Of a stretch of DNA of 64,000 bases, positions 7,642 to 15,231 are shown one piece after another; within the stretch, counting starts at the first letter, position 1, and each line of letters opens with the position of its first letter. The translations under genes and the position numbers were made by a program. The notes below the pieces were generated by a model. It did no database searches. It was not told the origin of the DNA and was given only the letters and a program-made list of their open reading frames with translations. This stretch comes from Polynucleobacter sp. TUM22923 (lineage in GTDB: Bacteria; Pseudomonadota; Gammaproteobacteria; Burkholderiales; Burkholderiaceae): positions 1,178,001 through 1,242,000 of the forward strand of contig NZ_AP027274.1 of NCBI RefSeq assembly GCF_030295705.1, given 5' to 3'.

Positions 7642-9360
7642 TCAGCTCTCAACTAAGATAATTTGACCTGGCTTAATCATCGTAAATAGCACTGGCCTAT
7701 TTTCAATATGTAATCCCGCCTGATCCAAATGTACCGCAGTAAAGTAGGACTCCTCAAGCGATCCTGGATCTGGGAAGTCATCGCGATAATGTGCTCCCCT
7801 GGAATTTTCACGAGAGATAGCCGCATCGGTTACCGCCTGACTAACCAAAATCAAATTCTGTAAGTTCATCCAATCTTGCCACGTAACGCTGTATTGACGT
7901 TGAATATTCCCTACCCCCATTTGTTCCAGCTGCTTGCCCAAATCCGCTAATTCATCGCGTGCTCGCAGCAAACTTTCTTTTGTGCGTGAGATGCCCACAT
8001 CACTCCACATGCATTCTGCCAAGGCATCGCGTATTTTCTCAATATCTCCAGCAGGCTTTTGTAAGGGAGCTTCATGCGCTTGGATACTGTCATTTACCTC
8101 ATGCATATTGCAGGGCTGCAACTTCTGAGACGTGACCCACTGCGCCATTACCTCGCCAGCAATACCGCCAAATACTGTTGAGTTAGCAACGCCATTACCG
8201 CCAAGACGGTTTGCACCATGAACACCGCCGGTATCTTCGCCAGCAGCAAATAATCCCGGTAAATCGGTACTGCAGTCTTTTCTAAATACCAAGCCACCCA
8301 TCATGTAATGGGCGGTCGGTACGACCTCAACCAAATCTTCAGCCAAATCAAAGCCACTGTCAGCGCAACGCTCAACCATGCCTTTAAATTGCTTACGGAC
8401 GTTATCCGGGCCAAGGTGGCTCATTTGAATATAGACGCCCCCATTCGGTGTGGCTCTGCCTGCTCGTATTTCTGAATTAATTGATCTTGAGACAATATCT
8501 CTTGTAGCTCGTTCATTGCGGGGATCATAGTTACTCATGAAACGCTCATGATTGCCATTGAGTAAATAGCCGCCTGCGCCTCTGAGGCCTTCCTCTAAAA
8601 CGGTGCCCGTCATTCTGGTTCCGGGCCCAGCCAACATGCCGGTAGGATGAAATTGCACCATCTCCATATCCCGCAACGTTAGCCCTGCGCGCAATGCCAT
8701 GGCCAAACCATCACAACTCTTATCGCCAGAAGGGGTGTGGTATTTGTACATAGTTGGTCCACCACCTGTGGCGAGCAACACTGCTTTCGCACGTACTAAT
8801 GTAAATTCTCCCGTCTGCATGTTCAGCATCAAGACACCGGCAAGCGACTTACCGTCTTCACTATGAATCAATTCAATTGCACGATGCTCTTCTAGGCGAT
8901 CAATACCTCTTGACCAGACCTGTTCAGCCAAGCGATTGATAATTTCGATACCGGTTAAGTCACCTTTATGCACGGTGCGATCAAAAGTTTGGCCCGCAAA
9001 TGCTTTCTGATGAACGGTGCCATCTGGATTTCGATCAAAGAAACAGCCCAACTCATTCTCAAGCTCATGAATGCGCTCAACCGCCTTACTCACTAATGTC
9101 CATGCGAGCTCTTGATCAGATAGCCATTTGCCACCCTCAATCGTATCCATAAAATGGCGTTCAACAGAATCACCTTCTGCCAAGGCTACGTTATACCCAC
9201 CTTGAACCATCCGAGTACATCCACACTTGCCCAGCAAACCCTTTACCGCGATGGTGATACGAAGCTCAGGATTGGTTTGATGCGCATGCAATGCGGCAAA
9301 GAGTCCAGCGCCTCCGGAACCCAGAATCAGAATATCCGTTTCAATCGTTTGTAAGCTCAT
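7642..9360 (-). CDS. Succinate dehydrogenase/fumarate reductase-like flavoprotein lacking the FAD-linking His
   Basis: The 572-aa protein has the FAD Rossmann motif LILGSGGAGLFAAL (about 11-24). The dicarboxylate-site residues of SdhA/FrdA are present: H238 (MVQFHPTG), E257, R287 (TRDIVSRS), H351 (PTAHYMMGG) and R385 (GANRLGGNG). At the position of the His that binds FAD covalently (SHTV in E. coli FrdA) it reads KCGCTRMVQGG, with C48 instead. In E. coli enzymes, replacing that His leaves fumarate reduction but abolishes succinate oxidation. The gene overlaps the hydratase beta gene by 4 bp and precedes tauE. It is probably a catalytic subunit for a C4 dicarboxylate or analogue; the true substrate is unknown. 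It is not the ordinary TCA enzyme. Confidence 0.82.
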   Translation of the reverse strand: MSLQTIETDILILGSGGAGLFAALHAHQTNPELRITIAVKGLLGKCGCTRMVQGGYNVALAEGDSVERHFMDTIEGGKWLSDQELAWTLVSKAVERIHELENELGCFFDRNPDGTVHQKAFAGQTFDRTVHKGDLTGIEIINRLAEQVWSRGIDRLEEHRAIELIHSEDGKSLAGVLMLNMQTGEFTLVRAKAVLLATGGGPTMYKYHTPSGDKSCDGLAMALRAGLTLRDMEMVQFHPTGMLAGPGTRMTGTVLEEGLRGAGGYLLNGNHERFMSNYDPRNERATRDIVSRSINSEIRAGRATPNGGVYIQMSHLGPDNVRKQFKGMVERCADSGFDLAEDLVEVVPTAHYMMGGLVFRKDCSTDLPGLFAAGEDTGGVHGANRLGGNGVANSTVFGGIAGEVMAQWVTSQKLQPCNMHEVNDSIQAHEAPLQKPAGDIEKIRDALAECMWSDVGISRTKESLLRARDELADLGKQLEQMGVGNIQRQYSVTWQDWMNLQNLILVSQAVTDAAISRENSRGAHYRDDFPDPGSLEESYFTAVHLDQAGLHIENRPVLFTMIKPGQIILVES

Positions 9361-9968
9361 GAGGTAATTCCTAAACTTTTTAAAACCGCTTCTTTTTTGC
9401 GATCGACCTCTGCCTTGACTTCTTTATAAATGCTGCCGCCATGACTATCCATTGCCACTAGCAATGGCCCAAAGTCTTTAATCTTGAAGCGCCAAAGCGA
9501 CTCGGGATTGAGATCATCCATATCCACATCCTCAATTTGCTCAATCCAGGTCGTTTCCAGTGCCGCAGTACCGCCAATAATGGCTAGATATACGCCACCG
9601 ATTTCCTGAAACGCAGCAGCAGATCCTTCGCGCATTCCACCTTTGCCAACAATCATACGCACGCCATTTTCCATCATGAGTGGGCGTGTAAAACGCTCCA
9701 TACGGTCTGAGGTTGTCGTACCAATGCAAATAGGCTGGTAACCGGCTGGATAGGCTTCACTCACTGGAACTTTACGCACGTTTGGAGCTGTGTGGATGAC
9801 CGCATGGCCATGAAGATCAAAGCGGGTTTTTCGTCCGTGATCAAATAAATGAATTTGCGTCGCATCACGAATACCAAATAAAGTATTTTGCAAGGTGACG
9901 GTGTCATTAATGCGTAGCTTACGAATATCTGCTTCACTGACGGGAGTTGGAAGGTTGTAATGGGCCAT
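9357..9968 (-). CDS. Class I fumarase/L-tartrate dehydratase-type hydratase, beta subunit
   Basis: The 203-aa protein matches the C-terminal (beta) part of class I fumarases. Visible are the start of the domain (LRINDTVTLQNTLFGIRDA), GPTT-like ICIGTTTSDRMERF, GKGGM (about 109-113) and GGTAALETTWIEQ. With the alpha subunit it forms an Fe-S hydro-lyase acting on fumarate, mesaconate, tartrate or a related acid. The gene follows alpha by 8 bp and overlaps the flavoprotein start (ATGA). The two-subunit architecture is shared by TtdAB, mesaconases and many fumarases, so sequence alone cannot fix the substrate. Confidence 0.82.
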   Translation of the reverse strand: MAHYNLPTPVSEADIRKLRINDTVTLQNTLFGIRDATQIHLFDHGRKTRFDLHGHAVIHTAPNVRKVPVSEAYPAGYQPICIGTTTSDRMERFTRPLMMENGVRMIVGKGGMREGSAAAFQEIGGVYLAIIGGTAALETTWIEQIEDVDMDDLNPESLWRFKIKDFGPLLVAMDSHGGSIYKEVKAEVDRKKEAVLKSLGITS

Positions 9969-9976
9969 TTGTCTTC

Positions 9977-10852
9977 CTAGAATCCGTAAGTAACGCCGCT
10001 AGGCGTAAAAGTAGCTCGCGCTCTGCGGGCGGAATGGCATTGCATGTTCACTGCCACTGGATTAAGGGTGATGTGCGTATGGGCTAGTTCTACATGAACT
10101 GCAAAGGCCGTGCCATCTCCGCCTAATCCCTGAGGGCCAATGCCGAGTTGATTTACTGCGGCAGTTAATTCTGTCTCTAGCTTAGCGCCTTCTTCATCTG
10201 TGCATACACTCCCCAAAGCTCGAGTTGCCGCCCGCTTTGCCATTGCAACGCATTGCTCTGAAGTACCGCCCACCCCAACCCCAACAATCGTCGGAGGGCA
10301 AGTCTTTCCACCAGCAGAAACGACGCTCTCAATCACAAATGCTTTTACACCTTTAATACCATCAGCTGGAATGGCCATCTTCAAAAAGGAGTTATTCTCT
10401 GAACCGCTTCCCTTTGGAATCATTTCAATTTCAAGTATCTCATCTCCATCGCAATAATCGATGCTAATTGCTGGCATATCAATGCCGCAGGAAGTGTGAT
10501 TATTTTTTCTGGTAATGGGATGAACCACGGAAGATCGCAAAGGATGCTCGGTAGTGGCACGCTCACAACCTTTACGGATTGCAGCCTTTAACTCCATGCC
10601 ATCAAACTGAACATTACTGCCAATTTTTACCTTATAAATAGGTAGGCCAGTATCTTGACAGAGTAAGTTATCTTCACGCTCTGCCACCGCTATATTGGTG
10701 ATCATGGTTTTCAAAACGACTTGAGCGCGTGCATCTGTTTCATCATTATTGAGGCGCTCAATACCGGCTTTAACATCATCTGGCAGAACCTTCAAGGCCC
10801 GAATATATAGCTCTTTGCAGGCCTCTTCCACCATGCTCATCTGTAATTGCAT
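9977..10852 (-). CDS. Class I fumarase/L-tartrate dehydratase-type hydratase, alpha subunit
   Basis: From the ATG at 10852, preceded by a GGGGG ribosome site, the protein is 291 aa. A longer frame upstream overlaps the previous gene and is not needed. The three expected [4Fe-4S] ligand cysteines are visible at C65 (CQDTG), C185 (GGKTCPP) and C272 (MQCHSARRA), with PKGSGSEN and GVGVGGTSEQ in between. The family reversibly hydrates fumarate-like acids through a substrate-binding Fe of an oxygen-sensitive cluster. It lies in the operon between the membrane-anchor gene and the beta subunit. Pairing with an SDH-like complex suggests consecutive oxidation and hydration steps. Confidence 0.85.
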   Translation of the reverse strand: MQLQMSMVEEACKELYIRALKVLPDDVKAGIERLNNDETDARAQVVLKTMITNIAVAEREDNLLCQDTGLPIYKVKIGSNVQFDGMELKAAIRKGCERATTEHPLRSSVVHPITRKNNHTSCGIDMPAISIDYCDGDEILEIEMIPKGSGSENNSFLKMAIPADGIKGVKAFVIESVVSAGGKTCPPTIVGVGVGGTSEQCVAMAKRAATRALGSVCTDEEGAKLETELTAAVNQLGIGPQGLGGDGTAFAVHVELAHTHITLNPVAVNMQCHSARRARATFTPSGVTYGF

Positions 10853-10863
10853 ATTGCCCCCGA

Positions 10864-11223
10864 TTAATCTGCTAATGCTAAAAATAAAAGGCCGGAAATA
10901 ATCGACAGCACAATTGCAGCCTGAATCCAACCTTTACGTAATCCACGCCATGCGCCAAACTCAATGATCAGCAGACGAACTCCGCCAACCAGATGAATAG
11001 TTAACAGCGTTACGAGACCCCATTCTCCGACCTTGACCACCCAAAAATCCGTCAGCTTTAAATACCGATCTAATTCACTTGCACCAAATAAGGACTGTGA
11101 CAGTAAAAAGAAGTGGATCGGCAAGAAGCAAGCCAGCAGCAGTCCCGAGATACGATGCGCCATATAAATACAGTAGGACGAATGGGATTTGGCCCGATGA
11201 TCTATTGTTGGTCTATTGCTCAT
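10864..11223 (-). CDS. SdhC-like cytochrome b membrane anchor
   Basis: The 119-aa protein has three membrane helices. MAHRISGLLLACFLPIHFFLL resembles the quinone-site HRxSG motif of SdhC, and LTIHLVGGVRLLIIEFG carries the likely axial haem His. The start is the ATG at 11223, which overlaps the stop codon of the previous gene (ATGA); a longer upstream frame lies inside that gene. It anchors the flavoprotein and Fe-S subunits to the inner membrane and passes electrons to or from quinone. Confidence 0.75.
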   Translation of the reverse strand: MSNRPTIDHRAKSHSSYCIYMAHRISGLLLACFLPIHFFLLSQSLFGASELDRYLKLTDFWVVKVGEWGLVTLLTIHLVGGVRLLIIEFGAWRGLRKGWIQAAIVLSIISGLLFLALAD

Positions 11224-11588
11224 CGCCCTACCCCACCAGTAAAAACGCCAATCACAGCAGCGCTTCCCAAGACTAGAATCAGAGCGGCTAGCAACCATGG
11301 CAAGATCATTACCTTAGGAGAATGCGCAAAATTTTCTCGCAAAATGTTAGCGACGCCAATCGGCGCATGTACGAAACAAGCCAGTACAAATACCTCATAA
11401 AAAATGGCAAAAAACCAATTGCCTTGAGTTCGCCCTAGAATCTCGCCAGCAGTCAAGCCACCTCGGATGGCATAGAACATGATGAATAAATGCACTGCAA
11501 CACACAAGCCCAGCACCATTGCGCTCATGCGTTGTGCGTACCAAAGCTTAGCCTGCAAGATAGCGCTGCTGTTGATGGCAACACTCAT
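11220..11588 (-). CDS. SdhD/FrdD-like membrane anchor subunit
   Basis: The 122-aa protein has three predicted helices and begins MSVAINSSAILQAKLWYAQR. An R-M-S-A followed by a His-bearing helix (AVHLFIMF) and a second His (CFVHAPIGVANILREN) suggest quinone and haem contacts. The start at 11588 has GGGGGAAAT just before it and overlaps the stop of the Fe-S subunit gene (ATGA). Overlap on both sides indicates translational coupling of the complex. Which of the two anchors plays the C and which the D role is uncertain. Confidence 0.7.
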   Translation of the reverse strand: MSVAINSSAILQAKLWYAQRMSAMVLGLCVAVHLFIMFYAIRGGLTAGEILGRTQGNWFFAIFYEVFVLACFVHAPIGVANILRENFAHSPKVMILPWLLAALILVLGSAAVIGVFTGGVGR

Positions 11589-12316
11589 AATTTCCCCCAC
11601 TTACTACCGCGTACCGCAGCACTTGCTACCAGCCTCTTTAATCCAGAAATGCCGGCTGTAGGTGATAACTGTTTTGGGCAGCGCTCTGTACAGCTGCCAT
11701 GAGTGTGGCAAGTGTGACAACCAGCATCCCCAGCCACCGCACGCAATCGATCTAACTGCTGGATATCGCGCACATCATTGGTGAGTGTCCAAGCACGATT
11801 TAATGCTGCAGGACCTAGATAATCGGTGCGGCTTGCAACCACATCGCATGAGGCATAACAAACAGCGCAGCCGATACATTCAATACCCGCATTAGCAAGT
11901 TGTCTCTCCTCAGACTCTGGCTCAACCTTCGCAAAATCATCATGCCGGGTTTTTTCGCCCTTGAAGAATCCAACCGCACCCTTCCATTTATTAAAGAACT
12001 CACGCATATCCGTTGCCAGATCTTTGATCACTGGCAAATTATTTAAAGGGGCAATCTCTAAAGTATCCCCATCCAGTATCTGAGACACATGGGTTCGACA
12101 GGTCCAGCGGGCTACGCCGTTGACCGTCATTGCGCAGGATCCGCACATACCCACGCGACAAGCAAAGCGGTAACTAAGTGTTGGATCTAACTGTCGCTGG
12201 ATGTAGGTAACCACATCCAAAACGGTTTGATTGGGGTTGCGGGGCACTGGGTACTCAACAAACTCACCCTCTTGGGCACCGCGCCATACTTTGACTTTGA
12301 GATTTGTATTTGACAT
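11585..12316 (-). CDS. Succinate dehydrogenase/fumarate reductase-like iron-sulfur subunit
   Basis: The 243-aa protein has the standard three-cluster layout. An N-terminal plant-type [2Fe-2S] site (FACRVGMCGSCAMTVNG and a later TCRT) precedes a [4Fe-4S] motif CIGCAVCYASC and a [3Fe-4S]/[4Fe-4S] motif CHTC...GSCTERCPKQLSP. It wires the flavoprotein to the membrane anchors. It is the first gene of the operon and is divergent from a LysR gene 82 bp away, the likely control point. The gene order (B-D-C-hydratase alpha-beta-A-tauE) differs from ordinary sdhCDAB. Confidence 0.82.
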   Translation of the reverse strand: MSNTNLKVKVWRGAQEGEFVEYPVPRNPNQTVLDVVTYIQRQLDPTLSYRFACRVGMCGSCAMTVNGVARWTCRTHVSQILDGDTLEIAPLNNLPVIKDLATDMREFFNKWKGAVGFFKGEKTRHDDFAKVEPESEERQLANAGIECIGCAVCYASCDVVASRTDYLGPAALNRAWTLTNDVRDIQQLDRLRAVAGDAGCHTCHTHGSCTERCPKQLSPTAGISGLKRLVASAAVRGSKWGKL

Positions 12317-12398
12317 GAGTGAATTATATCGGTAGATTATAAAAAATAAATCGAATATAATTTTCTTTGAAATAAAAAATTATTTTATATAGATACCC

Positions 12399-13310
12399 AT
12401 GTCCAGCATTCGAATACTAAAGAACTTTCTCGTTATCGCAAGGCATAAAAGCGTTGCTGCTGCAGCTAAGGAGATTAGCTTAACTGCAGCCGCTGCCGGA
12501 CAGCAACTGCAAATACTAGAAGCGGAGATTGGAGTCGAGTTATTTGATCGGACTAAACGCTCCCTTACCCTAAATCACCACGGTAGAGCCATGATTGAGC
12601 CTATCCAAGAAATTGTTGCTCGATATGAGTCTTTGGGGTCAAACTTCAAGTCAGACTTAAGTGGAACACTAGTTTTGGGGGCGCTTGTATCTACTCTGAT
12701 GGGAGCCTTCGGTAGCACCTTAAATCAAATAAAAAAACAATATCCCAATCTAGAAATTAAGCTGATTGCTGGCTTATCCAATAATTTTTTAGATCAACTA
12801 ATTGAGGGGACACTCGATGCCGCTATTGTGACTGAGTCTCCATATACCTTACCCCAAAACATTCAGTGGACTGAGCTCTACACCGAGCCCATGATTCTAA
12901 TTTATCCCAACCTCAAGAGCAAAATCAAACGCACGCCCAGAGAACTATCGGGCGAATTGCCATTTATTCGTTTTGAGAGAAACACTTGGACCGGGCATCT
13001 TGTAGATCAAACGATCAAATCGAATAAGCTTATCATTCAAGAAAGTATGGAGCTGAATTCAGTTGAGGCAATTATTGAGCTAGTTAGACAGGGTCATGGT
13101 TTCTCAATCATTCCAAAACTCGCCAATATCGCTTGGCAAGATGATCGCCAATTAGCAATATCACCGCTTTCTGGAAAAACAATCCACAGAAAAGTAGGGT
13201 TGCTAGAAAGACGGAAACATTCTCGTCAGAATATGACGCAAGAAATTAAAAGGCTCTTTTTAGAGCAATTTAACCCAAAGGTGGCACATCTTCGAGACAC
13301 TCAAAAATGA
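12399..13310 (+). CDS. LysR-family transcriptional regulator, likely controls the adjacent sdh-like/hydratase operon
   Basis: The 303-aa protein has an N-terminal helix-turn-helix (about 1-60, KNFLVIARHKSVAAAAKEIS, then FDRTKRSLTLNHHG) and a C-terminal periplasmic-binding-type effector domain (about 90-290). LysR proteins usually activate a divergently transcribed operon when they bind a pathway metabolite. Here the 82-bp AT-rich gap to the Fe-S subunit gene would be the regulatory region. The effector is unknown. No clear Shine-Dalgarno sequence precedes the ATG. Confidence 0.85.
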   Translation: MSSIRILKNFLVIARHKSVAAAAKEISLTAAAAGQQLQILEAEIGVELFDRTKRSLTLNHHGRAMIEPIQEIVARYESLGSNFKSDLSGTLVLGALVSTLMGAFGSTLNQIKKQYPNLEIKLIAGLSNNFLDQLIEGTLDAAIVTESPYTLPQNIQWTELYTEPMILIYPNLKSKIKRTPRELSGELPFIRFERNTWTGHLVDQTIKSNKLIIQESMELNSVEAIIELVRQGHGFSIIPKLANIAWQDDRQLAISPLSGKTIHRKVGLLERRKHSRQNMTQEIKRLFLEQFNPKVAHLRDTQK

Positions 13311-13331
13311 GTATTCACGAGGGACCTCAAA

Positions 13332-13700
13332 CTACTGACATCGATACCGCTCTGTAAAAAAACGCATCAATGATTTAGCTGCTCGCTCTTGATTAAACTG
13401 AGGATGAGTCTGATTCCAGGTCAAAAACTCCTGCAAAATAGCCTCTCTGGTGCCAGTCTTTGACGAGAAACAAATACTAGGCTTACGTTTTGAATCAAGA
13501 TTAGACAAATAAGCTTGATAAACGCCCTCCCCGAATCCAAAACAAAAGTTTTGCGCATCTATATCGCTGGTCTCTTTACAAAGCTCTACCAGAGCCTGAG
13601 TAGAGGCATCATTCTGAGGTAGATTCACTTGAGAAAAAGTATTGGAATAAGGCAATAGCCCCATTCCTGCTACAAGCAATATCATTCGAAATTTATTCAT
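13332..13700 (-). CDS. Secreted Rap1a/Tai-like domain protein
   Basis: The 122-aa protein has an N-terminal signal sequence (MNKFRMILLVAGMGLLP, then YSNTFS) and a mature part with four cysteines in the pattern LC...FCFGFGEGVYQAY...ICFSS...RYRC. This fits the Rap1a/Tai immunity-protein fold, known from type VI secretion immunity proteins but also common as a stand-alone periplasmic protein. No effector or secretion gene lies nearby, so an immunity role is not supported. It may share an operon with the DUF3300 lipoprotein, 18 bp upstream. Confidence 0.55.
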   Translation of the reverse strand: MNKFRMILLVAGMGLLPYSNTFSQVNLPQNDASTQALVELCKETSDIDAQNFCFGFGEGVYQAYLSNLDSKRKPSICFSSKTGTREAILQEFLTWNQTHPQFNQERAAKSLMRFFTERYRCQ

Positions 13701-13718
13701 GGCAATGTCTTCTTCAAG

Positions 13719-14837
13719 TTAGCGCCTAAATCCACCCATGTGACCGCCACCAAATCCACCTCGGCTGCCATATCGACTATCGGCAAAGCGATCATTCCGA
13801 GCCTGATCTCTCATCATATTTTCTTGTGCAGCTTCTCGATCATTATTTGGATTTGCTCTATCCCGCTGCTGATCGTTGCGCGCCTCTTGATTGAGCTGAT
13901 TTGCTTGAGCGCGCTCTTGGGGCGTTGCATCTTTTTGAAATGCGGTATTAGCCTTCTGCCCTGCTGACTTCACATCTTGTCGATCCTGAGGAGTGGCGTT
14001 ATTTTTCCAATCACTCAGTAGGCGCTGTTGATTCTGAATGCTGCTTGGCCCAATTACACCCCTGGAGGACCTTGTAGATGCGTTGGTGTTATTGACATTA
14101 ATCGTGCCATTAGACCAACTTGGTGTAGACCAAAATGACTCACCTACAGCAAGACCCAAGCCAAAAGACATTGCACCCCATGCTGGGTTGTAAGCAGGAT
14201 AAGGTGGATATTCAGGATAGGGCCAGGCACCATAGACTACTGTGGGGTTATAGCTTGGCACATACACCACTTGTGCATTAGCAGGAAGAATCAAAATATT
14301 ACTGCTAGCGTCTACACTAACAGTCATCTGCTGATTCGATTTCAAAGTTCCTGCTTGAGTAGCGCGTTTACGTAAAACCTGAACAGCTTGCATTGTGTCT
14401 GCAGCTTGTAATTTATAGGCATTACCGAGATTCTGAGTCCACTGCAATTGACTCCCCATCATATTAAAGGCCTGTGGAAAGGAGATCAAAGATTTGACAC
14501 TATCGTTCCATGACTGCGCTTTTAAGGCATTTTGCAATGCTGAGCCGCTTAAGCCAGAGTTTCCTCTGCGCCAGTTGTAGGCTTCAGCTACCTCAAGCGG
14601 ATAAGTAGACGCAAGCAGCATTAACGACAGCAATGAATCTGGGTAAAGTGCAATGGGAGAAACGAGTGACTGCAATTGGGCGGAGGATATCCGCTGTGGA
14701 GCACTGTCATAGGCAGTGCTCTGCGTATAACTCTGAGGAAAAGGGGTGGTCTGAGAGTAAGGATCGCCATTATTAGCGCAGGCCACTAGAAAAACTGCGC
14801 AAGCAATCGAACATCCTATTTTGAGTTGAGTCTTCAT
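13719..14837 (-). CDS. DUF3300 lipoprotein
   Basis: Starting at the ATG at 14837 (372 aa) gives a clean lipoprotein signal ending FLVACANN; the longer frame to 14921 has no sensible N-terminus. The DUF3300 domain spans about 50-230, with SPIALYPDSLLSLMLLASTYPLEV, YNWRRGN and YVPSYNP. It is followed by a low-complexity Q/N/R-rich tail (about 270-360) and a Gly-Arg end (GGFGGGHMGGFRR). Function is unknown. It is an envelope protein, probably at the outer membrane. Confidence 0.75.
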   Translation of the reverse strand: MKTQLKIGCSIACAVFLVACANNGDPYSQTTPFPQSYTQSTAYDSAPQRISSAQLQSLVSPIALYPDSLLSLMLLASTYPLEVAEAYNWRRGNSGLSGSALQNALKAQSWNDSVKSLISFPQAFNMMGSQLQWTQNLGNAYKLQAADTMQAVQVLRKRATQAGTLKSNQQMTVSVDASSNILILPANAQVVYVPSYNPTVVYGAWPYPEYPPYPAYNPAWGAMSFGLGLAVGESFWSTPSWSNGTINVNNTNASTRSSRGVIGPSSIQNQQRLLSDWKNNATPQDRQDVKSAGQKANTAFQKDATPQERAQANQLNQEARNDQQRDRANPNNDREAAQENMMRDQARNDRFADSRYGSRGGFGGGHMGGFRR

Positions 14838-14874
14838 CAAGAACGCCGCCTCTCTTATGTTCAATACTGCTAGT

Positions 14875-15213
14875 TTAATGATTCTCTTTGGCATGATTGA
14901 TGGTGTATTTCGGTATCTCAATTACCAGATTCTCACGAGCCACAATGGCCTGACAAGAAAGACGAGATTGAGGCTTAAGCCCCCACGCACGATCGAGCAA
15001 GTCCTCTTCGTTTTCATCCGGCGTGTTAAGGCTTTGATAGCCCTCTTTCACAATGACGTGGCACGTAGTGCAAGCACACACCATATCGCAAGCATGCTCA
15101 ATCGGGATATGGTTTTCTAGTAAAGCCTCGCAAATCGACGTGCCAGGAGTTACTTCGAGCACCGTACCTTCGGGACAATATTCACTATGAGGTAAAACAA
15201 CAATCTGGGTCAT
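14875..15213 (-). CDS. fdx: ISC-type [2Fe-2S] ferredoxin
   Basis: The 112-aa adrenodoxin-like ferredoxin has cluster ligands in EHACDMVCACTTCHVIV and the distant LSCQAIV. It supplies electrons for Fe-S cluster assembly on IscU. It is the last gene of the isc operon, 18 bp after hscA, in the conserved order iscRSUA-hscBA-fdx. Length and ligand spacing are normal. Confidence 0.93.
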   Translation of the reverse strand: MTQIVVLPHSEYCPEGTVLEVTPGTSICEALLENHIPIEHACDMVCACTTCHVIVKEGYQSLNTPDENEEDLLDRAWGLKPQSRLSCQAIVARENLVIEIPKYTINHAKENH

Positions 15214-15231
15214 CTTCGATATTTTCTTTAA

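Noticed and set aside
13332-13700. Type VI immunity protein from the Rap1a/Tai resemblance
   Set aside because: No effector or secretion gene is nearby, and stand-alone proteins with this fold are common.
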